In this document: positions 36,072 to 44,194 of the stretch, in pieces
How the letters are laid out: every line of letters begins with the position of its first letter
Numbering within the stretch: position 1 is the first letter of the stretch
NCBI RefSeq assembly: GCF_022601715.1
Contig: NZ_JAKVIM010000005.1
Coordinates: 124,001-188,000 of the forward strand
Direction of reading: 5' to 3'
Source of the DNA: Acinetobacter zhairuonensis
GTDB lineage: Bacteria > Pseudomonadota > Gammaproteobacteria > Pseudomonadales > Moraxellaceae
Length of the DNA: 64,000 nucleotides
Program-made: the position numbers and the translations under genes
Notes under the pieces: model-generated
What the model was told of the DNA's origin: nothing
Database searches by the model: none
What the model saw: only the letters and a program-made list of their open reading frames with translations

Positions 36072-36425
36072 GTCGGTTTTCCTCAATACTGGTTTCAACC
36101 AGCGTTATAATCCTAATAAACATGGTGACGTGCCTTCAATGACACGTTTTTAAGTACAAGTTAATCGTGCAACATCTTGTTATAAGGTACAAGCTCTTGC
36201 CCCCCATTTCTTAGTGACTGTAAAGTCAAAAAAAGGTGGCTTGAATTTTCTAAGTGCATTGAGTGTAAACGTTTTTATGTTTTTTTTGATGATACAAATA
36301 GTCAAAAAACGTAAAAAGTTATATCCCTTATTTAGGCATAAAAAAAGACGCTTACGGCGTCTTTTTTGTTGTAAATCTGCTTATGCAGCTGGAAGCGGAG
36401 CAATTTTTGCTGCTGGCGCTGAATT
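36072..36425. other. Intergenic region between acyl-CoA dehydrogenase and the lipoprotein gene
   Basis: About 350 bases. It holds the promoter of the dehydrogenase gene, a terminator at 36341-36367, and 14 in-frame Ala/Pro-rich codons directly after the lipoprotein stop (see findings). A 94-codon + strand frame runs through the terminator and is not credible. Confidence 0.6.
36341..36367 (-). terminator. Terminator after the LTxxQ lipoprotein gene
   Basis: GACGC/GCGTC core extended by six A and six T gives an 11-bp stem with a 5-base loop. It terminates - strand transcripts of the lipoprotein gene. Confidence 0.88.
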
Positions 36426-37001
36426 TCACTGCGGTTGGATTGGAAAGAAGCGTACTGAACATTTACCTGAAAGCGTTTGTTCGCCCGCTTTAATCTGAAC
36501 GGCTTTGCCGTCAGCTTGACCTTTACATGCAGTTTCAACCGCTTGTTGGAAGGCTTGCTTTTCTTTTAAACGTTGATCGAACTGTTGCACCATCTGTTGA
36601 CGTTGAGCATCTGTCAGTTTTTCGCCACGTTGTGGGTGCATCATGCCTTCATCACCTTGCATTGGATGTTGACTCATACGCATGCCATGACCGCGTTTTT
36701 GATCAGGTTGGAACACGATCTTACATTGACCATCAATCGTTTGGGTACCTGATTTAATCTGAACAGTTTGTCCAGCTGTTTTGCCGTCACAGGCTTGTTT
36801 CATCTGTTTGAACATTTCTTTGTGTTCTGCGCGCATTTTTTCATGTTCAGCACGCTGTTCAGGAGAGAGGCGTTCACCATGACGACCATCCATCATACGG
36901 TGTGGCTGATCTTGTGGCTCAGGTGATGATTGGCAAGCTGTTAAAGCACCTACACTTAAAACGCCACAAGTGGTTAATACAATTTTTTTCGTCAAGTTCA
37001 T
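36426..37001 (-). CDS. Duplicated LTxxQ-motif lipoprotein (Spy/CpxP-like) next to BaeSR
   Basis: 191 residues. Lipoprotein signal with lipobox LTAC (Cys near 23). The mature protein contains two repeats, each with an LTxxQ-like start (LSPEQRAEHEKM near 45; LTDAQRQQMVQQF near 129), a charged helix, a Cys (QACDGK; TACKGQ) and a conserved strand pair (VQIKSGTQTIDGQC; VQIKAGEQTLSGKC). LTxxQ motifs define the Spy/CpxP periplasmic chaperone group. It is transcribed away from baeS-baeR across 133 bases, as stress-response targets often are. A role in envelope stress sensing or buffering is inference. Fourteen further in-frame codons follow the TGA. Confidence 0.75.
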   Translation of the reverse strand: MNLTKKIVLTTCGVLSVGALTACQSSPEPQDQPHRMMDGRHGERLSPEQRAEHEKMRAEHKEMFKQMKQACDGKTAGQTVQIKSGTQTIDGQCKIVFQPDQKRGHGMRMSQHPMQGDEGMMHPQRGEKLTDAQRQQMVQQFDQRLKEKQAFQQAVETACKGQADGKAVQIKAGEQTLSGKCSVRFFPIQPQ

Positions 37002-37134
37002 AATTAGTTACCCCAGCGCGCTATTTTTCATTTGTGCTTAAAGATTAAATAATAAAGATGAAGAAACAATGGAGGGTTTTTTGAAAATAGGTTGGTTACA
37101 ATAGCCCTAACAAAATAACAACTGAGCACCCCTG

Positions 37135-38778
37135 TTGAATACCCGACGTGTCCCGATTGCACTACGCCTCTTCTTGACTGTATTGCTCACCACCTTAGTG
37201 ATTATCACGCTAAGTTTGGGGGTGTTGCATTGGACCATGCAAAAAAACTTCACCAGATATGTTGCAGATGTTGAAATGCAAAAGCTGGATCATCTAATTG
37301 GTAATTTGGCGAGCGTTTACTCAGTTTATCATGACTGGGGCAATGCGATACAGGCACAAATTTTACAGATTGAAGGACAGGCAGATCCTGATGATTATGA
37401 TCGTTTGTCACATTGGTGGTTACGTCGACAGTATGATATTGCCTTACAACAGCGCTATTTTGACGAACACACCTTGGTAAATATGTCGCCGACTTTGGCA
37501 CCAGCAGATCAGGGTAAACCTTTATTAGATCAAGAGGAATTACGTTGGTTAGAGTTAAACCTACCTTCGGAATATCAGCCTTTTGAGGGTTTGAAATTTC
37601 CATTAAAGTCAAATGAAAATGCATTTCGTCCGCCTGATCGTAAAGAAGGGCAGAATAAATTAAAAGAGAAGAATCAAAAGAAACAGTTTATCTCGATGCC
37701 TGACCGACTAGGTTTAAGTTCACGTTTATCTTTATATGACGCCAAGCGACAATTTGTGGTGGGTGAACCGTCTTCAGATCAGATTTCGTATCGCCCCATT
37801 ATTGTTGGTGAAAAAGTGGTGGGATATCTGGGCTTAAAACCTGTGCTTGATCAGGATGATGCTCTAAGTATCAATTTCTTTAGTAATCAAAAGCGCTATT
37901 TGTTCTTGGTTTATGGCTTGACCATTTTGGCGAGTCTGATTGCGGCATTATTGTTGGCGACCTATTTCAAGAAGCCGATTCAGCGCTTGTTGAACGGTAC
38001 GCGTGAACTGACCCAAGGTAACTACCAACATCAAGTCAAAATTAACCGTAATGATGAATTGGGCGATTTATCTAATGAATTAAATCGACTGGCTGAAATT
38101 CTGGATCAACACGAAACTTCGCGTCGTCAGTGGGTGGCGGATACCTCGCATGAATTAAAAACGCCTTTGGCTGTTTTGCAAGCGCAAATTGAAGCCATGC
38201 AGGATGGGATTCGTAAAGCGACCCCAGAGCATTTGGATGCCATGATGCGTCAGGTCAGCAGCCTGAAAAAATTAACTCAAGATTTGGCAGATTTGGCACA
38301 GGCAGATGCACAGCAATTGAAGTGTTATTTCAATGCCATTAATCCATGGGATGTGGTTGTACAAGAAATTGAAAACTTCAAGCCAAAGTTTGAACAGGCA
38401 AATCTTAAAGTGAGCGTGCAGGGTGATGCTCCTGTCTTACAATTAGATACAGACCGATTTAAGCAAATTGTGGTGAACTTACTCAGCAACAGTATTCGCT
38501 ATACCGAGCAAGGCGGAGAAATCCAGATTCATACTGAGCAAACGGCTACAGAGTGGAGTTTGTATGTGGATGACAGTCCTTACGGTTTAAGTGATGAACA
38601 GTTACGTCGTTTAGGTGAACGTTTTTATCGTGTAGATGATTCGCGTACTCGAAGCACAGGTGGCACAGGACTTGGTCTGGCACTTTCCTGTAAGATTGCT
38701 CAGGCACTCGGTGGACGTTTGAGTTTTGAACATTCGCCTTTGGGTGGGTTGCGTTGCAAACTCACTTTTCCCAAATAA
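37135..38778 (+). CDS. baeS: Sensor histidine kinase BaeS
   Basis: 547 residues. Transmembrane helices at about 10-32 and 255-277, with a large periplasmic region between them. A HAMP domain (KKPIQRLLNGTRELTQGNY) is followed by the H-box ADTSHELKTPLAVL (His near 339), N-box VVNLLSNSIRYTEQGG, a G1 of the DSxxG type (DDSPYGLS, as in E. coli BaeS) and G2 GGTGLGLAL. The sequence from HAMP to the end closely resembles BaeS. The sensor region is about 80 residues longer than E. coli BaeS. The start is a TTG at 37135 (an in-frame stop lies just upstream; CTG at 37132 is the only other option). It precedes baeR by 23 bases. Confidence 0.9.
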   Translation: MNTRRVPIALRLFLTVLLTTLVIITLSLGVLHWTMQKNFTRYVADVEMQKLDHLIGNLASVYSVYHDWGNAIQAQILQIEGQADPDDYDRLSHWWLRRQYDIALQQRYFDEHTLVNMSPTLAPADQGKPLLDQEELRWLELNLPSEYQPFEGLKFPLKSNENAFRPPDRKEGQNKLKEKNQKKQFISMPDRLGLSSRLSLYDAKRQFVVGEPSSDQISYRPIIVGEKVVGYLGLKPVLDQDDALSINFFSNQKRYLFLVYGLTILASLIAALLLATYFKKPIQRLLNGTRELTQGNYQHQVKINRNDELGDLSNELNRLAEILDQHETSRRQWVADTSHELKTPLAVLQAQIEAMQDGIRKATPEHLDAMMRQVSSLKKLTQDLADLAQADAQQLKCYFNAINPWDVVVQEIENFKPKFEQANLKVSVQGDAPVLQLDTDRFKQIVVNLLSNSIRYTEQGGEIQIHTEQTATEWSLYVDDSPYGLSDEQLRRLGERFYRVDDSRTRSTGGTGLGLALSCKIAQALGGRLSFEHSPLGGLRCKLTFPK

Positions 38779-38801
38779 ATGAAAGCATAAAGGAAATATT
38801 C

Positions 38802-39488
38802 ATGAAGCATATTATGCTGGTTGAAGATGAAGTTGAACTGGCTCAATTGGTCCGTGATTATCTAGAAGCAGCTGGTTTTGAAGTCAGTATGTTCCATGAT
38901 GGTCAAGAAGCTTATGACAGCTTTATGCAGCGCAAACCCAGTCTCATGATTCTGGACTTAATGGTACCGCGTATGGATGGTTTAACCATGTGCCGTAAGG
39001 TGCGGGAACAGTCGGATTTACCCATTATTATGGTGACTGCACGGACAGAAGAAATTGATCGTGTGTTGGGGTTGAACATGGGTGCAGATGATTATGTCTG
39101 CAAGCCGTTTAGCCCGAAAGAATTGGTGGCTCGTGTGCAAGCGGTGTTGCGTCGATTAGACCGTAAAGCTGAGCCTGAAGAAAATAGCCTGTTTCGTATA
39201 GATAAAGCGCAACAACGTATTTGGTATCAACAAAAGACACTCAACTTAACCCCAACAGAATTCCGCTTGTTGGAGTTGTTCTTGGAACACGTGGGGCAGG
39301 TTTATTCACGCGTGCAATTACTGGATCATATTAACCCAGACAGTTTTGATGTGGCTGACCGTGTGATTGATAGTCATATCAAGAACTTACGTCGAAAAAT
39401 ATCAGATGCAGCAGAGACTGGAAATCGTCATGAATGGATTCAAGCCGTCTATGGCGTGGGCTATCGTTTCGAGTATCCAGAAGATTAA
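38802..39488 (+). CDS. baeR: OmpR-family response regulator BaeR
   Basis: 228 residues from the ATG at 38802 with AAAGGAAAT upstream; the longer frame to 38754 overlaps baeS and lacks this site. Receiver domain with VEDE, phospho-acceptor Asp near 52 (MILDLMVPRMDG) and conserved Lys (YVCKPFSPKE). The winged-helix DNA-binding domain ends in VIDSHIKNLRRKI and AVYGVGYRFE. It is most similar to BaeR, the envelope-stress regulator that in Acinetobacter baumannii influences AdeABC-type efflux pumps (from the literature, not from this sequence). Confidence 0.92.
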   Translation: MKHIMLVEDEVELAQLVRDYLEAAGFEVSMFHDGQEAYDSFMQRKPSLMILDLMVPRMDGLTMCRKVREQSDLPIIMVTARTEEIDRVLGLNMGADDYVCKPFSPKELVARVQAVLRRLDRKAEPEENSLFRIDKAQQRIWYQQKTLNLTPTEFRLLELFLEHVGQVYSRVQLLDHINPDSFDVADRVIDSHIKNLRRKISDAAETGNRHEWIQAVYGVGYRFEYPED

Positions 39489-39512
39489 AGCTTATCGTTA
39501 AAAGTAGTTTTC

Positions 39513-39553
39513 CTGTGGATAACCACAACGTTATCCACAGAATATGTGGATAA
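39513..39553. promoter_or_regulatory. Cluster of three perfect DnaA boxes
   Basis: TGTGGATAA at 39514-39522, TTATCCACA at 39531-39539 and TGTGGATAA at 39545-39553 are exact matches to the strong DnaA box. The first two form a perfect 11-bp inverted repeat with a 6-base spacer. They lie between the convergent 3' ends of baeR and the SelO gene. Confidence 0.8.
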
Positions 39554-39577
39554 CCACGCTGAGTAAATCGACAGATT

Positions 39578-41023
39578 TTATGATGAACAACTGACCATCA
39601 CTTCAGGTACATCACTCGGTAAAGGACCTAAGTCTTCAGTACGTTCCAGATCAGGTTGTTGAGTAAAAGGCTGACTGAGTAATTTAAACAGTCGATCAAC
39701 TTCTGAAAAGTCATTGCGTTCAGCCAGCTCAATCGCACGCTGTGCCATATGATTACGTAAGATGTAGCGTGGATTGGTATCTTGCATGGCTTGATCTAAT
39801 TCAACTTGGTCTTGATGTTCCCGAATCGATTGGTATTGCTGCAAGAATTGTTCGAACTGACGTCGATCGAGGCAGTCATCTAAGAGCAATTCATATTCTT
39901 TATTTTGTAGTCGAATAAAGCTTTGGGTGTAATCCAGTTGTTCAGATTGTAAGATGCGTAAAAACAACATGCCGCAATCAAAACTGTCTTTATGGAAATT
40001 AGGTAAGCCCATTTTCTGACTTAAGCCTAAGCGGTAATGTTCAAGGAAAGTCGGTTCATAATGACTTAAACACGCGGCCAAATCTTCCTTCCATTGCTCT
40101 TTATCATAACCTTCAGGCAATAACGGGGTTAAATTATTGAGCCACATCCACAAGTTCCAATGCCCAATACTCGGTTGCTGTTGGTAGGTATAACGTCCTT
40201 GATAGTCAGAATGGTTGTTGATCCAGTTGGGACGGAAGCGTTCCATAAAGCCGTAAGGACCAAAATCTAAGGTCGAACCTGTAATATTCAGGTTGTCTGT
40301 ATTCATGACACCATGTGCAAAACCGACCAATTGCCATTTGGCAATCATGATGGCAGTGCGTTGCACAACCTGAGTTGCAAAAGCCAAGATAGGTTGTTCA
40401 GCGTGTAGACATTCAGGATAGTGCCATTCAATATATTTTTGCGTAAAGTCAGCCAACAGGTCTGGTTGGTACTGATTAATCCACTCAAAATGTCCCAGAC
40501 GAATATGGCAGTCGGATGTCCTGAGGAGCATCGCACCGAGTTCTAATTTTTCACGTTGGACGCCCTGTGTAGAAGAGGTAAAACCCACGGCATTGCTGGA
40601 CGAAATGCCAAGTGCATTTAAGGCATGACCAGCTAAATATTCACGAATCACAGAACGTAGTACTGCGCGGCCATCGCCCATACGTGAATAAGGCGTTTGA
40701 CCTGCACCCTTTAAATGCAAATCAATGGTTTGTTGTTTTTGATCCAAGATTTGTGCAATCAGTAAACCGCGACCATCACCAAGTTGTCCTGCCCATTGCC
40801 CAAATTGATGTCCTGCATAAACCATGGCAAGCGGAGTAAATTCAGCAAAGGTTTTTTGCCCGCTACAGATTTCTACCCATGCCGCTTGTTCTTCGGCAGT
40901 CCATTGTAACTCCTCAGCCAAAGCTTGATTGAAATGCCCAGCTTTTGCGCCGACAAGTGGTAGTGGCATTTGCTGATGGTAGAGTTTCGGATTGAGGCTA
41001 GGGTAGCGCGAATTGAAAAGCAT
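39578..41023 (-). CDS. selO: SelO/YdiU family protein adenylyltransferase (AMPylator)
   Basis: 481 residues. Pseudokinase-fold SelO markers: VYAGHQFGQWAGQLGDGRG, LHLKGAGQTPYSRMGDGRAVLRS, and HGVMNTDNLNITGSTLDFGPYGFME (metal-binding Asn/Asp). The C-terminus is VMVSCSS, with Cys at the position where animal SelO has selenocysteine. The stop is TAA, so no selenocysteine is implied. SelO transfers AMP to protein Ser, Thr or Tyr residues and is linked to oxidative stress. It is convergent with baeR. Confidence 0.93.
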   Translation of the reverse strand: MLFNSRYPSLNPKLYHQQMPLPLVGAKAGHFNQALAEELQWTAEEQAAWVEICSGQKTFAEFTPLAMVYAGHQFGQWAGQLGDGRGLLIAQILDQKQQTIDLHLKGAGQTPYSRMGDGRAVLRSVIREYLAGHALNALGISSSNAVGFTSSTQGVQREKLELGAMLLRTSDCHIRLGHFEWINQYQPDLLADFTQKYIEWHYPECLHAEQPILAFATQVVQRTAIMIAKWQLVGFAHGVMNTDNLNITGSTLDFGPYGFMERFRPNWINNHSDYQGRYTYQQQPSIGHWNLWMWLNNLTPLLPEGYDKEQWKEDLAACLSHYEPTFLEHYRLGLSQKMGLPNFHKDSFDCGMLFLRILQSEQLDYTQSFIRLQNKEYELLLDDCLDRRQFEQFLQQYQSIREHQDQVELDQAMQDTNPRYILRNHMAQRAIELAERNDFSEVDRLFKLLSQPFTQQPDLERTEDLGPLPSDVPEVMVSCSS

Positions 41024-41131
41024 GGTCTTGGATCAGATGGTTGAACTCAGCCCACTATAGCAAAACCATGTCCTAAAAATGAATAAAGCTTCCATAAGGA
41101 AGCTTTATTCGAGTATTTCTGAATAAGAGTC

Positions 41132-42298
41132 TTATTCAGAAACCGCATTTTTTTTGATGTTACGCATCAAGATTTTCAACGTTTCACGGTGATGACCTAA
41201 ACGTTGTTCCACCAGCTGGAAGTCCATTTTTAATTTATGGTCCATTTGGTTAATCTTTTCAGCTACAGACGCTTTCTTGGCTTGAATTTCCTGTTCTTTC
41301 AGTTTTGCCCAGTCATTCAAGGTTTGTGTGAAGGCATCATACTCTTGTGCAATGCGTGCTTTGGCAGCGCTGAGATCTTCACTCATATTGAGACCATGAA
41401 CTTCTAGATCTTGTTCGGCATATTTAAACTTCATCGCAAGTTCAGCTTTCTTAATGTTAAAGCTTGGAATACGACGTAGATTCTTGGCTAAGCCTACCTT
41501 TGAGCATGACCAAATCAACCATTTGGTTGGGTCATATTGCCACCATTTCACGCCGTTACGGTAATCGTATTGGAAAATATGGTGGTAGTTGTGGTAGCCC
41601 TCACCCCAAGTTGCAATAGCAAGCAAGAAGTTGTCACGTGCAGTATTTTCATCTGTATACGGACGTTTACCCCACATATGGCAAAGTGAGTTAATGAAGA
41701 ACGTCACGTGATGGCTGAGGATTAAACGGACTAATCCACCCAATAACAACACGCCCCACATATCACCTACAGCCCAACCAATCGGTAATAAAATACCGGT
41801 ATGCACCAAGATTACCAATGGGACATAGTATTTATGTTGGAACATGACCAACTTGTCATTGAGCAAGTCTGGCGCATTTTTATAATTTGGCTCTGCTGCT
41901 GGATAATCACGTAACATCCACCCGATGTGGGCAAACCAAAAGCCCTTATTAATTGAATACGGGTCTTTTTCTACATCATCCACATGGCGGTGATGGGTGC
42001 GGTGGCCAGAAGACCAGAATAAAATACTGTTCTGAACCGCAAAAGTACCCATAATCATTAAAATGATTTTTAAAGGTAAAGTCGCCTCATAAGCACGGTG
42101 TGCCCATAAGCGATGATAACCCGCAGTAATACCTAAACTGCTTACACCCAATAACACAATCATGCTGACCCACGCGCTTGCGCTAAAATCATGATTGATG
42201 GCATACAGGGGAAGTGCGATAACCGCAACAATAGGTAAAAAAACTAGGGCAAAAATTGCAACCCAGTTGATTGGGGCTTGAGGTAGGGGAGGATTCAT
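41132..42298 (-). CDS. Membrane acyl desaturase (delta-9 stearoyl-CoA desaturase type)
   Basis: 388 residues from the ATG at 42298 (AGGAG 11 bases before; GTG at 42310 is an alternative). Four hydrophobic helices and the three histidine boxes of the di-iron desaturases: HRLWAHR near 62-68, HRTHHRH near 99-105 and GEGYHNYHH near 238. The last 110 residues form a long charged coiled-coil-like tail (KARIAQEYDAFTQTLND), which is longer than in most desaturases. It presumably introduces the double bond in membrane acyl chains. Upstream bases contain repeated GTAC elements that may be operator sites. Confidence 0.92.
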   Translation of the reverse strand: MNPPLPQAPINWVAIFALVFLPIVAVIALPLYAINHDFSASAWVSMIVLLGVSSLGITAGYHRLWAHRAYEATLPLKIILMIMGTFAVQNSILFWSSGHRTHHRHVDDVEKDPYSINKGFWFAHIGWMLRDYPAAEPNYKNAPDLLNDKLVMFQHKYYVPLVILVHTGILLPIGWAVGDMWGVLLLGGLVRLILSHHVTFFINSLCHMWGKRPYTDENTARDNFLLAIATWGEGYHNYHHIFQYDYRNGVKWWQYDPTKWLIWSCSKVGLAKNLRRIPSFNIKKAELAMKFKYAEQDLEVHGLNMSEDLSAAKARIAQEYDAFTQTLNDWAKLKEQEIQAKKASVAEKINQMDHKLKMDFQLVEQRLGHHRETLKILMRNIKKNAVSE

Positions 42299-42590
42299 CT
42301 CCAACAGCACTCCTAGAAACCTTGGACAGGTTAAAATTGAGAACTTAAACCACTACAAACTGTAAGGATTAAGATTCTGGCATATTAGCATGAGCAACAT
42401 TTGTACTCTAGCATTATTGTACAGTTGTATTGTACTAAACAGTAACAGAATAAGACTATGCCATGATTGAATTTATCGTAATCAATCGGCTATTTTTATT
42501 GGTTGCTCGATATATTTCTATCGTACTTTAGGTCAACTAGCATCTTCGTTTCAAGTTCGTCAAAACTTTGCTCCGTATAAGAGTACATTC
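42299..42590. promoter_or_regulatory. Desaturase upstream region with repeated TATTGTAC elements
   Basis: About 290 bases. TATTGTAC occurs twice in direct orientation (42415-42422 and 42428-42435) and another TTGTAC at 42401-42406. Such spacing is compatible with an operator for a lipid-responsive regulator, but no known site was matched. The rest is unremarkable. Confidence 0.3.
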
Positions 42591-43310
42591 TTAGTTCATA
42601 TTAAGCTGTTGAAGCATCAATTTTGGAAAGTCGGTAATTAAGCCGTCGATGCCGCAGGTTTGTAGATGTTTGGCGCGTTCGACATCATTTACTGTCCAGA
42701 CACTCACTTTTAATCCCGCTGCTTGCGTGGCTTGAATCAAGGTATCCGTTGCCAATTGATTCATCCAACCGATACGGCAACAGCCAAATGCTAAAGCCTG
42801 CTCGATGGCTAGTTCTTGAATGTCATCTTCAATCAAAAGTCCTCGCTTAAAGTGTGAGTCTGATTGTTGTAAGGCTTGATGAATTTTCAAATCAAAACTG
42901 GTGATGACGGCATTGTGTTCAAATCCCGTTAAAGCGTGTTGCAAGCTTTGAATCAGTCTTTCTGCGGCGGTCATATCATTTACAGCTTTAACTTCAACTT
43001 CAAGATGCGAAAATTCACGTAGTACCTTAAGGCTTTGCGATAAGGTTGGCGTGACTTGAGGTTGCCAATCCATCCAGATCGCAGCTTGGTTGTAGTGAGT
43101 TAAGTCATCAACTGTACAGGTATAAAGTTCTTGGTCAATTGAAGACGTACGCAAAAAGTTATCATCATGCATGACCACCAAGGTGTCATCCTTGAGTTGG
43201 CGGACATCAAATTCGACCGCACGAATGCCTAGGTCATGAATATACTGAAATCCAGCTAAGGTATTTTCAGGGGCTTCGCCACGCGCGCCACGATGACCAA
43301 TGATTTGCAT
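42591..43310 (-). CDS. Glycerophosphodiester phosphodiesterase (cytosolic UgpQ type)
   Basis: 239 residues, no signal peptide. The GDPD domain covers the whole protein: IIGHRGARGEAPENTLAGF with the catalytic His and Arg, AVEFDVRQLKDDTLVVMHDD with metal-binding Glu/Asp and the second catalytic His, and VSVWTVND plus GIDGLITDFP at the C-terminal end. It hydrolyses glycerophosphodiesters from deacylated phospholipids to glycerol-3-phosphate and an alcohol. It stands alone between the desaturase and adenosyltransferase genes. Confidence 0.93.
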   Translation of the reverse strand: MQIIGHRGARGEAPENTLAGFQYIHDLGIRAVEFDVRQLKDDTLVVMHDDNFLRTSSIDQELYTCTVDDLTHYNQAAIWMDWQPQVTPTLSQSLKVLREFSHLEVEVKAVNDMTAAERLIQSLQHALTGFEHNAVITSFDLKIHQALQQSDSHFKRGLLIEDDIQELAIEQALAFGCCRIGWMNQLATDTLIQATQAAGLKVSVWTVNDVERAKHLQTCGIDGLITDFPKLMLQQLNMN

Positions 43311-43520
43311 GTTGATCTGCCTTTGTTTTCAGCGTTAATGATTACGGAGTTTTGTGATTTTTCACAATATTGGAACTTTGAGTTCCTTTATGATTTTAAT
43401 CATTTCATCTTAAAATTGTTTAAAAATAGCAGAATGTGGAAAAATGAGAGAAAAGTTTAGAGCAGCATAATTCACCGAGACTCAATCGAAATGATTCAGC
43501 CTCGATTATCTAAATGAATT

Positions 43521-44099
43521 TTAAATAGTCTCGTTGATATTTTTTTGCCAAAGCACTTCGCTACCGCCTTCGGCACGTTGCAAGGTTCTGGAAGCCACAA
43601 AGAGCCAGTCGGAGAGTCGGTTTAATAACTGTAAAGAGCTGGGCTGAATATTTTGATCACGATGATGGACTGACATTAAGCTGCGTTCAGCACGACGGCA
43701 AACTGCGCGGGCTTGATGGGCAAAACTGCATGCGAGTGTACCTGAAGGCAGAATAAAGTCTTTGAGCATGGGTAAAGCTTCATTCATGCGATCAATGTCT
43801 TGTTCAAGGTATTCAACAGAGATGGGTTGTACCAAGTGATAGTTGGGAATACACACCTCGCCACCCAAATCGAACAGCCAGTGTTGAATCAGGCTTAGAC
43901 TTTTATCCCATGCGGATTGTTCTGCAATATCACTTTGACTGATTTGCGCGCGGAGTATGCCGATACAGGCATTCAGTTCATCAACATCGCCCAATGCAAT
44001 AATGCGTAAATCATCTTTAGCGACACGTGAACCATCGCCAAGACCAGTCGTGCCTGAATCACCTGTACGGGTATAAATTTTACTTAAACGGTGGCCCAT
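43521..44099 (-). CDS. PduO-type corrinoid adenosyltransferase
   Basis: 192 residues. N-terminal SKIYTRTGDSGTTGLGDGSRV binds ATP, and FILPSGTLACSFAHQARAVCRRAERSL is the cobalamin-site block of PduO/MMAB-type ATP:cob(I)alamin adenosyltransferases. It converts imported cobalamin to adenosylcobalamin. It lies 95 bases downstream of the BtuB-type receptor gene on the same strand, behind the cobalamin riboswitch, so uptake and activation are probably one transcription unit. Confidence 0.94.
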   Translation of the reverse strand: MGHRLSKIYTRTGDSGTTGLGDGSRVAKDDLRIIALGDVDELNACIGILRAQISQSDIAEQSAWDKSLSLIQHWLFDLGGEVCIPNYHLVQPISVEYLEQDIDRMNEALPMLKDFILPSGTLACSFAHQARAVCRRAERSLMSVHHRDQNIQPSSLQLLNRLSDWLFVASRTLQRAEGGSEVLWQKNINETI

Positions 44100-44194
44100 A
44101 ACTTTTCCTTAGGTTGAAATGTAAAAAAGGATAATGCCGGTCAAAACATTATCCATAAACTGCGCTGTTTTATATATTTTTTTGAAGCTGAGAA

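Noticed and set aside
36214..36498. A 94-codon + strand frame between the dehydrogenase and lipoprotein genes
   Set aside because: It runs through a clear terminator and into the antisense of the lipoprotein gene, has no ribosome site, and its protein is a low-complexity Lys/Arg-rich product of the A-runs.
39513..39540. The inverted repeat after baeR as a rho-independent terminator
   Set aside because: Neither strand has a T-run after the stem, and both arms are exact DnaA boxes with a third copy nearby, so the DnaA reading explains it better.
39578..39595. Selenocysteine at the end of SelO
   Set aside because: The C-terminus reads CSS followed by TAA, so Cys replaces selenocysteine and no recoding is needed.
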